From Clusia tigrina (taxonomy: Eukaryota > Arthropoda > Insecta > Diptera > Clusiidae), in contig OV050030.1 of NCBI GenBank assembly GCA_920105625.2, positions 88,211,152-88,275,151 of the forward strand: 64,000 nt of DNA, given 5' to 3'. The position numbers and the translations under genes were made by a program. Below, in pieces: positions 10,889 to 27,000 of this stretch. The notes under the pieces were generated by a model, which worked only from the letters and a program-made list of their open reading frames with translations, had not been told where the DNA came from and ran no database searches. Positions within the stretch are counted from its first letter, which is position 1. Each line of letters opens with the position of its first letter.

Positions 10889-13885
10889 AATAAAAATACG
10901 ATAAACTTTGAAGTACACACAGAGGCACCAAAAGAATTCGAGCTGCCAAATAACGCAAGAGTTAGGTCAATGGAAGAAGCTACAATTTTATAATAGGTAT
11001 AGATATCTTGAACTTTTTGAACGCGAACATAAATATTAAAGAAAATATAGTAATACTAAATCAGAGAGTAAGTAATTTTCTAAATAACCCATACGATTTG
11101 AATCAAATGTGTACATTAGAAACAACTGAAAGTAAGACAAACGGAATTCAGTTAAATCATCTAAATGCGGAAGAATATAATAAATTTGTAAGAGTCTTAA
11201 ATCGTATTAAAAATCTATTATTTAATGAAGGGGATAAACTAACTAATACGACAGAAATACAACATGAAATCAAAACTACAACAAACGAACAAATTAACTC
11301 GAAATTATATAGATATCCACCCCAACACGAAGAAGAAGTTAGAAGACAAGTTAAGGAAATGACAGAGCAAGGAATAATAAGGAAAAGCAAATCGAAATAT
11401 TCTAGCCCCTTGATCGTTATACCAAAGAAAATGGACAACTCGGGAAAAAGAAAATACAGATTAGTTATCGATTATAGAAAGTTAAATGAAATTACAATAG
11501 ACGACAAATAACATTTACCAAATATAGATTCAATTCTGGACAAATTGGGAAGAGCTCAATATTTGACCACCCTAGACTTAACAAAAGGATACCATCAAAT
11601 TTTGGTTAAGGAAGAAGATAGGGAAAAGACAGAGTTTGTTATACCGCACGGACTATACGAATTTGTAAGGATGCCATTCGGACTGAAGAATGCACCTGCA
11701 ACTTTCCAGCGATTAATGAACGAAATACTGCGTGACTATATTAATAAAACTTGTGTTGTCTACTTAGATGACATACTTATATTTAGTACCTCATTAGACG
11801 AGCATATAAGGCGATTAGTGAAATTTGTAACGTATTAGAAACGAAAAGTTTAAAAATTCAGATAGATAAATGTAATTTTTTAAAGAAGGAAACAGAATTC
11901 CTCGGACACGTTCTCACCGAAGAAGGCATGAAGCCGAACCCAAATAAAATCAAAATTATAAAAAATTTAGAATTACGAAGACAGAAAAACAAATTGAAAG
12001 CTTTTTAGGAGTCACTGGGTACTACCGGAAGTTTATAAAAGATTATCCCAAAGTGGCACAGCCAATAACTAAATATTTAAAAAAGGCATAAAAATTAATA
12101 CAAAAAACCCTACATACATTGAGTCATTTGATAAATTAAAGAATCTAATTAATTCATATCCCATATAACGATTTCCGAACTTTGAAAGAAGTTTACATAG
12201 ACAACGGATGCATCGAATTATGCACTGGCAGCGGTATTAGCCCAATAATGACATCCAGTCTGCTTCGCATCGAGCACGTTAAATAACCACGAAAGAAATT
12301 ATTCGGCAACAGATAATGAATTCTTGGCTATTATATGGAGTGTCAACTACTTTAGGCCATATATATACGGAACGAAATTAAAAATTCTTACCGACCACCA
12401 ACCCATAAAATACTTACATTCCGAATACAGGGGTAAAGATATGTCACCAAGACATCAAATATGCCTACTAAAATTAGGAGAATATGATTGCGAAATAGAA
12501 TATTTGATAGGTAAAGAAAATAAGGTAACGGATTTCCTGAGCAGATTAGAAATAGGAAAAGAAAAAAAACTCAGAGGATGGTCCTCTTCCTTACGAAAAA
12601 ATGGTTTAAATAATAACGTTAATATTTCAAACTCAAATATCATAGACAATATTGAAGATGATATAACAATGGCTACGGTACATTCAACAGAAGAAAACTT
12701 AAACGATCATTTTGTCATAAAGGAAGAAATTATCAACAAACACAAAACTCAAATTATAATAAGAAACGACAAGACAGAAGAATTTAAAATAGTACACGGA
12801 AAAAGGATAATATTTATTGCCGAATACAATTTTGAGACAATGGGAGATATATTTAGGAGATACATAAGAAAGGGAATGATAGGTATTTATTCCGAATTAT
12901 CCGATCCTAAGTATAATGTGGTAAAAAAAAACTTATTCAAATGTTTTCCAATGACAAAGACGTTATATTTATAAAATGTATTATCAGAGCGCAGGACATT
13001 GAAACCGAAGTGGAAGCAATTAAGCAAATATCATTTTATCACGTAAGAGAAAGTATGCATTCGGGCATACAAGAAACATATAACAAAATCAAGAACATAA
13101 TATAATATCCAAAACTGATGGAATTAATCCAAATAGTAATCAACCAATGCGATTTATTCAAGGAAGTAAAATATGATAGGAATCCGATAAAGCCAAAATT
13201 CCAATATTATGAAACACCTTCAGATAAAAATCAGATTATACATGTAGACACATATGTTATAAAAAATTTTCATTTTCTGACAATAATAGATAAATTTTCT
13301 AAATTTGGAACAGCTTATCCTTTGAATGATAGAAATCACGTTGCATTAATTGAGCAATTAGAAGACCATTTCGCTTAAATAGGAAAACCAAACAAAATTA
13401 TAGCCGATAATGAATTTAAGACAATACGAATAAAAGAATTTTTAGACCAAGAAACAATTGAATTACATTTAACAAAACCCAATAGTCATACTGGCAACGC
13501 AGATGTAGAAAGAATGCATAATACCATTGCAGAAAAATTTAGAATATTGTACAAATCTGAAAAGAATTTATCAGTAAAACAAACTATCCAAAAACCAATC
13601 CGAAATTATAATAGCAGATACCATTCTACAATTAAAAACACTCCCTTAGATGTGAAAAATGGCAAAATCGTCTTAGTGAAAATTATCAAAATATAAAAGA
13701 AAATAAGAAAAGGTACATAGATAAACTAAACAAGAAGAGGGAACACTTCGAAGAAATTAGAAAAGAAGGATATATTAGGATCTATAAAGTGGTTAGGCAT
13801 AAGGAGAAACCAAAATACAGAAAAGCAAAGTTAAAAAATATACACCCAACTAATATTAAAAGACCACAAAAAATTTTCAGAAATG
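10886..13885 (+). pseudogene. pol: Unit A pol (protease end, RT, RNase H, integrase)
   Basis: Polyprotein for reverse transcription and integration, broken. Protease tail 10886-10990. RT 11008-11838 carries [23 protein letters not shown] and the active site [11 protein letters not shown]; one TAA (11509) interrupts it in an otherwise continuous frame. A frameshift follows RT at about 11836. The RNase H start (TTDASNYALAAVLAQ, about 12200) and rest (12324-12974, with LTDHQPIKYLHSEY and VTDFLSRL) lie in other frames. Integrase 12975-13696: an HHCC-type finger whose first Cys pair is altered (CDLF), then D in IHVDTY, D in IIADNEF and E in DVERMHN. A TAA after DHFA (13376) splits it. An eight-A run at about 12565 sets the RNase H tail frame as in unit B. 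Confidence 0.85.
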
Positions 13886-15371
<1,486 letters not shown>

Positions 15372-15383
15372 AAAGGAGGGGGT
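15372..15383 (+). other. Polypurine tract before LTR1
   Basis: AAAGGAGGGGGT directly precedes the LTR start AGTTACAG. Primer for plus-strand synthesis; identical in units A-C, with one G to A change in unit D (35371-35382). Confidence 0.8.
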
Positions 15384-15763
15384 AGTTACAGTAACACACC
15401 AACATATATAAAAGCTCAAACAACACCGAACAGTATAGATAAAATTATATTAAATGTTATATTATATCCGGAATTTCACAATAAATTGAACAAAAGAAAC
15501 AAATCAAAATCAAAATGTGAACGATATTTCGAGAGTGGCAATATTGTGCAGCATAAAATGTATATAGATTAGTAAGAACTTTGGTAATACATAAGAATTA
15601 AGCAATTAAGCATAATATTTAAGCAAATTGGAACTCAGCAGAAAAATTTATTATTAAAATAAAGTCAGTCTGGTTTCGGTCTTTTTGAGCGTCACTTCGT
15701 TGCAAATAAACTTTGTCTTTAATTCTTTAAAAAAAACACTTTTACGGCCACCGTATACAAAAT
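15384..15763 (+). repeat. LTR1 (between units A and B)
   Basis: 380 bp, starting AGTTACAG and ending ACAAAAT directly before the primer site. It contains TATATAAAAGC (about 15404) and AATAAAGTC near 15660. It serves as the 3' LTR of unit A and the 5' LTR of unit B at once. Flanking and internal variants (TAAGAATTAAG) match LTR3 rather than LTR2. Confidence 0.9.
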
Positions 15764-15775
15764 TGGCGCAGTCGG
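15764..15775 (+). other. Primer binding site, unit B
   Basis: TGGCGCAGTCGG immediately after the LTR, the tRNA-Ser-type primer site of 17.6/297-like errantiviruses. The same site occurs at 22387 (unit C) and 29048 (unit D) but is absent after LTR4. Confidence 0.85.
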
Positions 15776-16096
15776 TTGTGCTTTTTTGTTTAAAAAAAAA
15801 AAAGGATTATGGTACGAATTTGCGAGTTATTAAAATAATTAAATAAATAATTGTAACTCCCAATACTAATTCTGCGAATCCGTACCCCTCCCAAAAAGTT
15901 GGATCGGACCCTCCAGAATATAAAAACTAGTAAAGTTAAAATAAACAGTAAAGTGATTAGAAATACAATTTTTGTAAAAGCCACCTACCAAAACATTAAA
16001 CGAAAAAAGTGCAGTGATTACAAAAGCAATTTTTGTAAAAGCCACCTACAAACAATCAAGCGAAAAGTGCAGGGATTACATAAACAATCTTTGTAA
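15776..16096 (+). other. Unit B leader
   Basis: Untranslated leader. It includes three tandem near-repeats of about 60 bp ending TTTTTGTAAAAGCCACCTAC (near 15968, 16027 and 16090). Repeated in units C and D. Confidence 0.7.
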
Positions 16097-16141
16097 AAAC
16101 CACTCAGCAAAATTAAGAGCAAAAGGCAACAACTGTTTGAC

Positions 16142-17443
16142 AAAAGAAGAACGATAGCGAAAGACCAGGCTCAAATACCCTCTGTAGACCTAGTAGAGGA
16201 GTTTGCCAGAAGGGAAAAACAATTGGACCAGATAAGGACAGCATATATGGAATTGCAACAAGAAACAACATCAGGAAACGGCGCAAGAGAAAACTTATTG
16301 AAGACGATCAATCATCTACCCACAGTTACCGGCACAGGCGAAGTAACAGTGAGCAGTTTTTTCAGCAGCATAGAATATCTGCTATCAACAGTCAATAATG
16401 AGAACCTGCAAAAAGAAACGGTAAGTACGATATTCTACCGGACGATCCAGGGACAAGCGAAGGACGTCATCATCAATATCCCGAATCCAGATAACTGGCA
16501 GCTGATAAAGGCAACACTAAAATTGAGATATCGACCGAGCGTAGAACCTCACCAGATATACAGAATTTTAGCGAATCTCAAAGTTAATTCAGTAAGTGAG
16601 TTAATTGTACAAATACAAAATATTAAATATAAAGCGGACGAACTGACAGTTTATTTTAGAGGTGACCACTATATTTACCTATCGAACGTGGACAGCCTAT
16701 TAGTCAACACGGTTAAGGAAATTACGCAGGGCACGTTACTAGACAAAATTTATTACGAAAAGAATATAAACGAAATATTAAGAATAGTGACCGAAGATAG
16801 CTGTATTAGGTCGGAATATAAAAAAATTAACAGGAAAGAAGATAGACCAACATTTTGACAATGGCCTAACAGAAACTTCGACACATCTCAAAGACACAAT
16901 AATCAAACACTAGGACATCCAAACCAAAATCCACAATACTTTAACCAAAACAAAAATTACAGGGAAAATAATTCAGGTCAATTTAGGCAAAATCCACAAT
17001 TCTTTAACCTAAACAAAAATTACAGGGAAAATATTTCAGGTCAATTTAGATAAAATCCACAATTCTTTAACTAAAACAAGAATTACAGAGAAAACAATTC
17101 GGGTCAAATTAGACAAAATGCACATATTATCAACCAAAATAAAGGATATAGAGAAAATAATTCCTTACAAAGAAGCCAAAATCAACAAAATGTTTACCAA
17201 AATAATTCAGGACAGATGTGACAATTTAGGCAGGAACAAGAGGAACCGATGGAAATAGATAATATCGAAGTACATTACAATAAGCCTCAGCTGGTAAGAA
17301 ACCCTAGGACGAATTTCAGCCAATATCGCTTGTATCAGAATAGGCAAAGCCAGGAAGGACTTAACGAAAACTTTGACCAAGCGGAAGAAATTAAAAACTC
17401 GGTTTTTTTTATGAATCAGTCTCGGAAAACCTACCAAAAATAG
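16142..17443 (+). pseudogene. gag: Unit B gag
   Basis: Capsid polyprotein of the errantivirus. The frame opens after a TAA at 16094; the first in-frame ATG is at 16247 (MELQQE). The capsid domain runs to about 16858, where a TGA (TF-stop-QW) found only in this unit ends it; units C and D continue here. The rest, to 17443, is an Asn/Gln-rich tail with about 21-residue tandem repeats (FNQNKNYREN...SGQFR), interrupted by three shared stops (about 17051, 17073 and 17219). No CCHC zinc knuckle, as usual for errantiviruses. pol lies in the -1 frame at about 17425, consistent with ribosomal frameshifting. Confidence 0.8.
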
Positions 17444-20400
17444 AAATTTCTATTAAGGATAAAAAATATATTCCACTTATAGACACAGGATCAAGGTTGA
17501 GTTTGATAAATAGTGACACTAATGATTTTTTAAAGAAACCTATAACATTTAGCACATTGACAAATAAAAATACGATAAACTTTGAAGTACTCACAGAGGC
17601 ACCAAAAGAATTCGAGCTGCCAAATAACGCAAGAGTTAGGTCAATGGAAGAAGCTACAATTTTATAATAGGTATAGATATCTTGAGCTTTTTGAACGCGA
17701 ACATAAATATTGAAGAAAATATAGTAATACTAAATCAGAGAGTAAGTAATTTTCTAAATAACCCATACGATTTGAATCAAATGTGTACATTAGAAACAAC
17801 TGAAAGTAAGACAAACGGAATTCAGTTAAATCATCTAAATGCGGAAGAATATAATAAATTTGTAAGAGTCTTAAATCGTTTTAAAAATCTATTATTTAAT
17901 GAAGGGGATAAACTAACTAATACGACAGAAATACAACATGAAATCAAAACTACAACAAACGAACAAATTAACTCGAAATTATATAGATATCCACCCCAAC
18001 ACGAAGAAGAAGTTAGAAGACAAGTTAAGGAAATGGCAGAGCAAGGAATAATAAGGAAAAGCAAATCGAAATATTCTAGCCCCTTGATCGTTATACCAAA
18101 GAAAATGGACAACTCGGGAAAAAGAAAATACAGATTAGTTATCTATTATAGAAAGTTAAACGAAATTACAATAGACGACAAATAACCTTTACCAAATATA
18201 GATTCAATTCTGGACAAATTGGGAAGAGCTCAATATTTGACCACCCTAGACTTAACAAAAGGATACCATCAAATTTTGGTTAAGGAAGAAGATAGGGAAA
18301 AGACAGCGTTTGTTATACCTCACGGACTATACGAATTTGTAAGGATGCCATTCGGACTGAAGAATGCACCTGCAACTTTCCAGCGATTAATGAACGAAAT
18401 ACTGCGTGACTATATTAATAAAACTTGTGTTGTCTACTTAGATGACATACTTATATTTAGTACCTCATTAGACGAGCATATAAGGCGATTAGTGAAATTT
18501 GCAACGTATTAGAAAAGAAAAATTTAAAAATTCAGATAGATAAATGTAATTTTTTAAAGAAGGAAACAGAATTCCTCGGACACGTTCTCACCGAAGAAGG
18601 CATGAAGCCGAACCCAAATAAAATCAAAATTATAAAAAATTTAGAATTACGAAGACAGAAAAACAAATTGAAAGCTTTTTAGGAGTCACTGGGTACTACC
18701 GGAAGTTTATAAAAGATTATCCCAAAGTGGCACAGCCAATAACTAAATATTTAAAAAAGGCATAAAAATTAATACAAAAAACCCTACATACATTGAGTCA
18801 TTTGATAAATTAAAGAATCTAATTAATTCATATCCCATATAACGATTTCCGAACTTTGAAAGAAGTTTACATAGACAACGGATGCATCGAATTATGCACT
18901 GGCAGCGGTATTAGCCCAATAATGACATCCAGTCTGCTTCGCATCGAGCACGTTAAATAACCACGAAAGAAATTATTCGGCAACAGATAATGAATTCTTG
19001 GCTATTATATGGAGTGTCAACTACTTTAGGCCATATATATACGGAACGAAATTAAAAATTCTTACCGACCACCAACCCATAAAATACTTACATTCCGAAT
19101 ACAGGGGTAAAGATATGTCACCAAGACATCAAATATGCCTACTAAAATTAGGAGAATATGATTGCGAAATAGAATATTTGATAGGTAAAGAAAATAAGGT
19201 AACGGATTTCCTGAGCAGATTAGAAATAGGAAAAGAAAAAAAACTCAGAGGATGGTCCTCTTCCTTACGAAAAAATGGTTTAAATAATAACGTTAATATT
19301 TCAAACTCAAATATCATAGACAATATTGAAGATGATATAACAATGGCTACGGTACATTCAACAGAAGAAAACTTAAACGATCATTTTGTCATAAAGGAAG
19401 AAATTATCAACAAACACAAAACTCAAATTATAATAAGAAACGACAAGACAGAAGAATTTAAAATAGTACACGGAAAAAGGATAATATTTATTGCCGAATA
19501 CAATTTTGAGACAATGGGAGATATATTTAGGAGATACATAAGAAAGGGAATGATAGGTATTTATTCCGAATTATCCGATCCTAAGTATAATGTGGTAAAA
19601 AAAAACTTTTTCAAATGTTTTCCAATGACAAAGACGTTATATTTATAAAATGTATTATCAGAGCGCAGGACATTGAAACCGAAGTGGAAGCAATTAATCA
19701 AATATCATTTTATCACGTAAGAGAAAGTATGCATTCGGGCATACAAGAAACATATAACAAAATCAAGAACATAATATAATATCCAAAACTGATGGAATTA
19801 ATCCAAATAGTAATCAACCAATGCGATTTATGCAAGGAAGTAAAATATGATAGGAATCCGATAAAGCCAAAATTCCAATATTATGAAACACCTTCAGATA
19901 AAAATCAGATTATACATGTAGACACATATGTTATAAAAAATTTTCATTTTCTGACAATAATAGATAAATTTTCTAAATTTGGAACAGCTTATCCTTTGAA
20001 TGATAGAAATCACGTTGCATTAATTGAGCAATTAGAAGACCATTTCGCTTAAATAGGAAAACCAAACAAAATTATAGCCGATAATGAATTTAAGACAATA
20101 CGAATAAAAGAATTTTTAGACTAAGAAACAATTGAATTACATTTAACAAAACCCAATAGTCATACTGGCAACGCAGATGTAGAAAGAATGCATAATACCA
20201 TTGCAGAAAAATTTAGAATATTGTACAAATCTGAAAAGAATTTATCAGTAAAACAAACTATCCAAAAACCAATCCGAAATTATAATAGCAGATACCATTC
20301 TACAATTAAAAACACTCCCTTAGATGTGAAAAATGGCAAAATCGTCTTAGTGAAAATTATCAAAATATAAAAGAAAATAAGAAAAGGTACATTGATAAAC

Positions 20401-20559
20401 TAAACAAGAAGAGGGAACACTTCGAAGAAATTAGAAAAGAAGGATATATTAGGATCTATAAAGTGGTTAGGCATAAGGAGAAACCAAAATACAGAAAAGC
20501 AAAGTTAAAAAATATACACCCAACTAATATTAAAAGACCACAAAAAATTTTCAGAAATG
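17425..20559 (+). pseudogene. pol: Unit B pol
   Basis: Same domains as unit A, plus the protease start, PLIDTGSRLSLINS (about 17475), with the catalytic DTG intact. A frameshift lies after the protease (about 17665). RT 17682-18512 has the shared TAA at 18183 and a unit-specific D to Y change in LVIYYRKLNE. RNase H 18998-19648. Integrase 19649-20370 has an intact CDLC finger and two stops: the DHFA-stop shared with A and C, and LD-stop-ET (about 20122) shared only with unit C. Confidence 0.85.
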
Positions 20560-21748
20560 GTGGATAATTCTGTTAGTGATAAACTGGATATCTCAGATTA
20601 ACGGATACATTAATTTGACAGAGATACAGGACCAAACCGGATTCGTGGACTTTCAGGTAAGAAACCAGGAAATAGTTAAAGATACGGATATAGTAATACA
20701 TATGATCAACATTGACAAAATTGAGAATATTATTAACGAAATGACGGACTATATAATATTAATGAAAATACAGAATAAAGAAATAAATTACTGACACTAA
20801 TACAAAAAAAAAAAAAAAAAAATAGACACAACCGTGGACTTGTAAACGCAATAGGTAGTATGTCAAAATGCTTATTTGGAACGATGGACTACTTAGACAG
20901 ACAAGACATACAAAATCACCTCTTACAAGCAGATACAAACATGAGTCAACAAATTCAAGTAAACGAATATTTTAATATAGCATTAGAACAATTAAGAAAT
21001 ATTCTTAAAAGCGATAGAACAAATATCTAAAAAGTGATCAATTCTATAGATAAATTCAATGACGAAGAATATGAACAAAACTTATATTTAGAGCAATTCA
21101 CCAAAATTCAACTATTAAAAAATAAAATTGAGCGCATACAAGATAACGTAGTATCAGCAAAATATGGAATAATTCACCCTAACATTTTAACTAACAATGA
21201 AATATTAAAGTATAAACATAGATTATATCAAACTAAAATAAGTAAGTAAAGAAATTTTACAATAGGGCACGGCAATCTTCAACAATATATACTTAATATT
21301 TGGCATCAAAATACCAAACACATTTTTATACGTAAATATTATTTACTTAATGCCGATACCTAATAAGGATAGATGCAGAAATAGAAGAAATATTTAATTA
21401 TGAAAATAAAATATATAAATTTTGAAAAAATAAACACTTAAGACAATTAAAAACTAGTATGCATTGTGTAATAAAAGCAAATTTTCAACTTACTAAAAAA
21501 TACTGAATCGAAGCAATCTCAAAAGATGTAAAAATAGTTATTGTTAAAAATGCCATAAATTTGCCAATTAATCAAACATGTACGAATAATGAAACTATTT
21601 TAAACAGAAATTATTTGATTCAGTACAGTAATTGTTCAATAAAAAATTTAAGATTACTATTTTTCAAACAGTATTGAAACTGTAGAAGAAAATATTATAA
21701 ATGTAAAATACGAAGATATAAGAAATTTCACAAAAAAATAAAATAAAT

Positions 21749-21799
<51 letters not shown>

Positions 21800-21993
21800 T
21801 TTGAAAAAATAATAGAAGATAATAAATCAAATATTAAAAACATTTTCATGTTAAAATATCACAGTAAACTGTCATATGGGTGTAATGTGTTAATAATTAT
21901 TCTGAGAATCATTTTATGTTGTATTTTTTTTTTCATTAAACAAAATTATATAAAAGTAAAATTAAATAGTAGAATTCGGGAAAATTCTAATCT
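20560..21993 (+). pseudogene. env: Unit B env
   Basis: Same remnant as in unit A: start at 20576, 31 bp deletion, fusion-peptide block near 20828, helical part 21034-21249, (TA)n at 21752-21797 (only 46 bp), membrane anchor 21848-22033. The membrane segment has an IILR variant shared with unit D. Confidence 0.75.
21752..21797. repeat. (TA)n tract in unit B env
   Basis: 46 bp of TA, the shortest of the four allelic tracts. Confidence 0.95.
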
Positions 21994-22005
21994 AAAGGAG
22001 GGGGT

Positions 22006-22386
22006 AGTTACAGTAACACACCAACATATATAAAAGCTCAAACAACACCGAACAGTATAGATAAAATTATATTAAATGTTATATTATATCCGGAATTTCA
22101 CAATAAATTGAACAAAAGAAACAAATCAAAATCAAAATGTGAACGATATTTCGAGAGTGGCAATATTGTGCAGCATAAAATGTATATAGATTAGTAAGAA
22201 CTTTGGTAATACATAAAAATTAAGCAATTAAGCATAATATTTAAGCAAATTGGAACTCAGCAGAAAAATTTATTATTAAAATAAAGTCAGTCTGGTTTCG
22301 GTCTTTTTGAGCGTCACTTCGTTGCAAATAAACTTTGTCTTTAATTCTTTAAAAAAAAACACTTTTACGGCCACCGTATACAAAAT
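22006..22386 (+). repeat. LTR2 (between units B and C)
   Basis: 381 bp, same termini as LTR1 and nearly identical. It carries TAAAAATTAAG as in LTR4, and one extra A in the U5 A-run. The primer site follows at 22387. Confidence 0.9.
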
Positions 22387-22764
22387 TGGCGCAGTCGGTT
22401 GTGCTTTTTTGTTTAAAAAAAAAAAAGGATTATGATACGAATTTGCGAGTTATTAAAATAATTAAATAAATAATTGTAACTCCCAATACTAATTCTGCGA
22501 ATCCGTACCCCTCCCAAAAAGTTGGATCGGACCCTCCAGAATATAAAAACTAGTAAAGTTAAAATAAACAGTGAAGTGATTAGAAATACAATTTTTGTAA
22601 AAGCCACCTACCAAAACATTAAACGAAAAAAGTGCAGTGATTACAAAAGCAATTTTTGTAAAAGCCACCTACAAACAATCAAGCGAAAAGTGCAGGGATT
22701 ACATAAACAATCTTTGTAAAAACCACTCAGCAAAATTAAGAGCAAAAGGCAACAACTGTTTGAC

Positions 22765-24066
22765 AAAAGAAGAACGATAGCGAAAGACCAGGCTCAAATA
22801 CCCTCTGTAGACCTAGTAGAGGAGTTTGCCAGAAGGGAAAAACAATTGGACCAGATAAGGACAGCATATATGGAATTGCAACAAGAAACAACATCAGGAA
22901 ACGGCGCAAGAGAAAACTTATTGAAGACGATCAATCATCTACCCACAGTTACCGGCACAGGCGAAGTAACAGTGAGCAGTTTTTTCAGCAGCATAGAATA
23001 TCTGCTATCAACAGTCAATAATGAGAACCTGCAAAAAGAAACGGTAAGTACGATATTCTACCGGACGATCCAGGGACAAGCGAAGGACGTCATCATCAAT
23101 ATCCCGAATCCAGATAACTGGCAGCTGATAAAGGCAACACTAAAATTGAGATATCGACCGAGCGTAGAACCTCACCAGATATACAGAATTTTAGCGAATC
23201 TCAAAGTTAATTCAGTAAGTGAGTTAATTGTACAAATACAAAATATTAAATATAAAGCGGACGAACTGACAGTTTATTTTAGAGGTGACCACTATATTTA
23301 CCTATCGAACGTGGACAGCCTATTAGTCAACACGGTTAAGGAAATTACGCAGGGCACGTTACTAGACAAAATTTATTACGAAAAGAATATAAACGAAATA
23401 TTAAGAATAGTGACCGAAGATAGCTGTATTAGGTCGGAATATAAAAAAATTAACAGGAAAGAAGATAGACCAAAATTTAGACAATGGCCTAACAGAAACT
23501 TCGACACATCTCAAAGACACAATAATCAAACACTAGGACATCCAAACCAAAATCCACAATACTTTAACCAAAACAAAAATTACAGGGAAAATAATTCAGG
23601 TCAATTTAGGCAAAATCCACAATTCTTTAACCAAAACAAAAATTACAGGGAAAATATTTCAGGTCAATTTAGATAAAATCCACAATTCTTTAACTAAAAC
23701 AAGAATTACAGAGAAAACAATTCGGGTCAAATTAGACAAAATGCACATATTATCAACCAAAATAAAGGATATAGAGAAAATAATTCCTTACAAAGAAGCC
23801 AAAATCAACAAAATGTTTACCAAAATAATTCAGGACAGATGTGACAATTTAGGCAGGAACAAGAGGAACCGATGGAAATAGATAATATCGAAGTACATTA
23901 CAATAAGCCTCAGCTGGTAAGAAACCCTAGGACGAATTTCAGCCAATATCGCTTGTATCAGAATAGGCAAAGCCAGGAAGGACTTAACGAAAACTTTGAC
24001 CAAGCGGAAGAAATTAAAAACTCGGTTTTTTTTATGAATCAGTCTCGGAAAACCTACCAAAAATAG
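22765..24066 (+). pseudogene. gag: Unit C gag
   Basis: Errantivirus capsid polyprotein. Longer than in unit B: open to the TAA at 23674-23676 because the capsid/tail joint reads RPKFRQW without the stop. Two tail repeats are intact (YFNQNKNYREN and FFNQNKNYREN). The two downstream stops (FN-stop-NK and QM-stop-QF) remain. Identical in predicted protein to unit D gag. Confidence 0.8.
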
Positions 24067-27000
24067 AAATTTCTATTAAGGATAAAAAATATATCCCACT
24101 TATAGACACAGGATCAAGGTTGAGTTTGATAAATAGTGACACTAATGATTTTTTAAAGAAACCTATAACATTTAGCACATTGAGAAATAAAAATACGATA
24201 AACTTTGAAGTACACACAGAGGCACCAAAAGAATTCGAGCTGCCAAATAACGCAAGAGTTAGGTCAATGGAAGAAGCTACAATTTTATAATAGGTATAGA
24301 TATCTTGAGCTTTTTGAACGCGAACATAAATATTGAAGAAAATATAGTAATACTAAATCAGAGAGTAAGTAATTTTCTAAATAACCCATACGATTTGAAT
24401 CAAATGTGTACATTAGAAACAACTGAAAGTAAGACAAACGGAATTCAGTTAAATCATCTAAATGCGGAAGAATATAATAAATTTGTAAGAGTCTTAAATC
24501 GTTTTAAAAATCTATTATTTAATGAAGGGGATAAACTAACTAATACGACAGAAATACAACATGAAATCAAAACTACAACAAACGAACAAATTAACTCGAA
24601 ATTATATAGATATCCACCCCAACACGAAGAAGAAGTTAGAAGACAAGTTAAGGAAATGGCAGAGCAAGGAATAATAAGGAAAAGCAAATCGAAATATTCT
24701 AGCCCCTTGATCGTTATACCAAAGAAAATGGACAACTCGGGAAAAAGAAAATACAGATTAGTTATCGATTATAGAAAGTTAAACGAAATTACAATAGACG
24801 ACAAATAACCTTTACCAAATATAGATTCAATTCTGGACAAATTGGGAAGAGCTCAATATTTGACCACCCTAGACTTAACAAAAGGATACCATCAAATTTT
24901 GGTTAAGGAAGAAGATAGGGAAAAGACAGCGTTTGTTATACCTCACGGACTATACGAATTTGTAAGGATGCCATTCGGACTGAAGAATGCACCTGCAACT
25001 TTCCAGCGATTAATGAACGAAATACTGCGTGACTATATTAATAAAACTTGTGTTGTCTACTTAGATGACATACTTATATTTAGTACCTCATTAGACGAGC
25101 ATATAAGGCGATTAGTGAAATTTGCAACGTATTAGAAAAGAAAAATTTAAAAATTCAGATAGATAAATGTAATTTTTTAAAGAAGGAAACAGAATTCCTC
25201 GGACACGTTCTCACCGAAGAAGGCATGAAGCCGAACCCAAATAAAATCAAAATTATAAAAAATTTAGAATTACGAAGACAGAAAAACAAATTGAAAGCTT
25301 TTTAGGAGTCACTGGGTACTACCGGAAGTTTATAAAAGATTATCCCAAAGTGGCACAGCCAATAACTAAATATTTAAAAAAGGCATAAAAATTAATACAA
25401 AAAACCCTACATACATTGAGTCATTTGATAAATTAAAGAATCTAATTAATTCATATCCCATATAACGATTTCCGAACTTTGAAAGAAGTTTACATAGACA
25501 ACGGATGCATCGAATTATGCACTGGCAGCGGTATTAGCCCAATAATGACATCCAGTCTGCTTCGCATCGAGCACGTTAAATAACCACGAAAGAAATTATT
25601 CGGCAACAGATAATGAATTCTTGGCTATTATATGGAGTGTCAACTACTTTAGGCCATATATATACGGAACGAAATTAAAAATTCTTACCGACCACCAACC
25701 CATAAAATACTTACATTTCAAATACAGGGGTAAAGATATGTCGCCAAGACATCAAATATGCCTACTAAAATTAGGAGAATATGATTGCGAAATAGAATAT
25801 TTGATAGGTAAAGAAAATAAGGTAACGGATTTCCTGAGCAGATTAGAAATAGGAAAAGAAAAAAACTCAGAGGATGGTCCTCTTCCTTACGAAAAAATGG
25901 TTTAAATAATAACGTTAATATTTCAAACTCAAATATCATAGACAATATTGAAGATGATATAACAATGGCTACGGTACATTCAACAGAAGAAAACTTAAAC
26001 GATCATTTTGTCATAAAGGAAGAAATTATCAACAAACACAAAACTCAAATTATAATAAGAAACGACAAGACAGAAGAATTTAAAATAGTACACGGAAAAA
26101 GGATAATATTTATTGCCGAATACAATTTTGAGACAATGGGAGATATATTTAGGAGATACATAAGAAAGGGACTGATAGGTATTTATTCCGAATTATCCGA
26201 TCCTAAGTATAATGTGGTAAAAAAAAACTTTTTCAAATGTTTTCCAATGACAAAGACGTTATATTTATAAAATGTATTATCAGAGCGCAGGACATTGAAA
26301 CCGAAGTGGAAGCAATTAATCAAATATCATTTTATCACGTAAGAGAAAGTATGCATTCGGGCATACAAGAAACATATAACAAAATCAAGAACATAATATA
26401 ATATCCAAAACTGATGGAATTAATCCAAATAGTAATCAACCAATGCGATTTATGCAAGGAAGTAAAATATGATAGGAATCCGATAAAGCCAAAATTCCAA
26501 TATTATGAAACACCTTCAGATAAAAATCAGATTATACATGTAGACACATATGTTATAAAAAATTTTCATTTTCTGACAATAATAGATAAATTTTCTAAAT
26601 TTGGAACAGCTTATCCTTTGAATGATAGAAATCACGTTGCATTAATTGAGCAATTAGAAGACCATTTCGCTTAAATAGGAAAACCAAACAAAATTATAGC
26701 CGATAATGAATTTAAGACAATACGAATAAAAGAATTTTTAGACTAAGAAACAATTGAATTACATTTAACAAAACCCAATAGTCATACTGGCAACGCAGAT
26801 GTAGAAAGAATGCATAATACCATTGCAGAAAAATTTAGAATATTGTACAAATCTGAAAAGAATTTATCAGTAAAACAAACTATCCAAAAACCAATCCGAA
26901 ATTATAATAGCAGATACCATTCTACAATTAAAAACACTCCCTTAGATGTGAAAAATGGCAAAATCGTCTTAGTGAAAATTATCAAAATATAAAAGAAAAT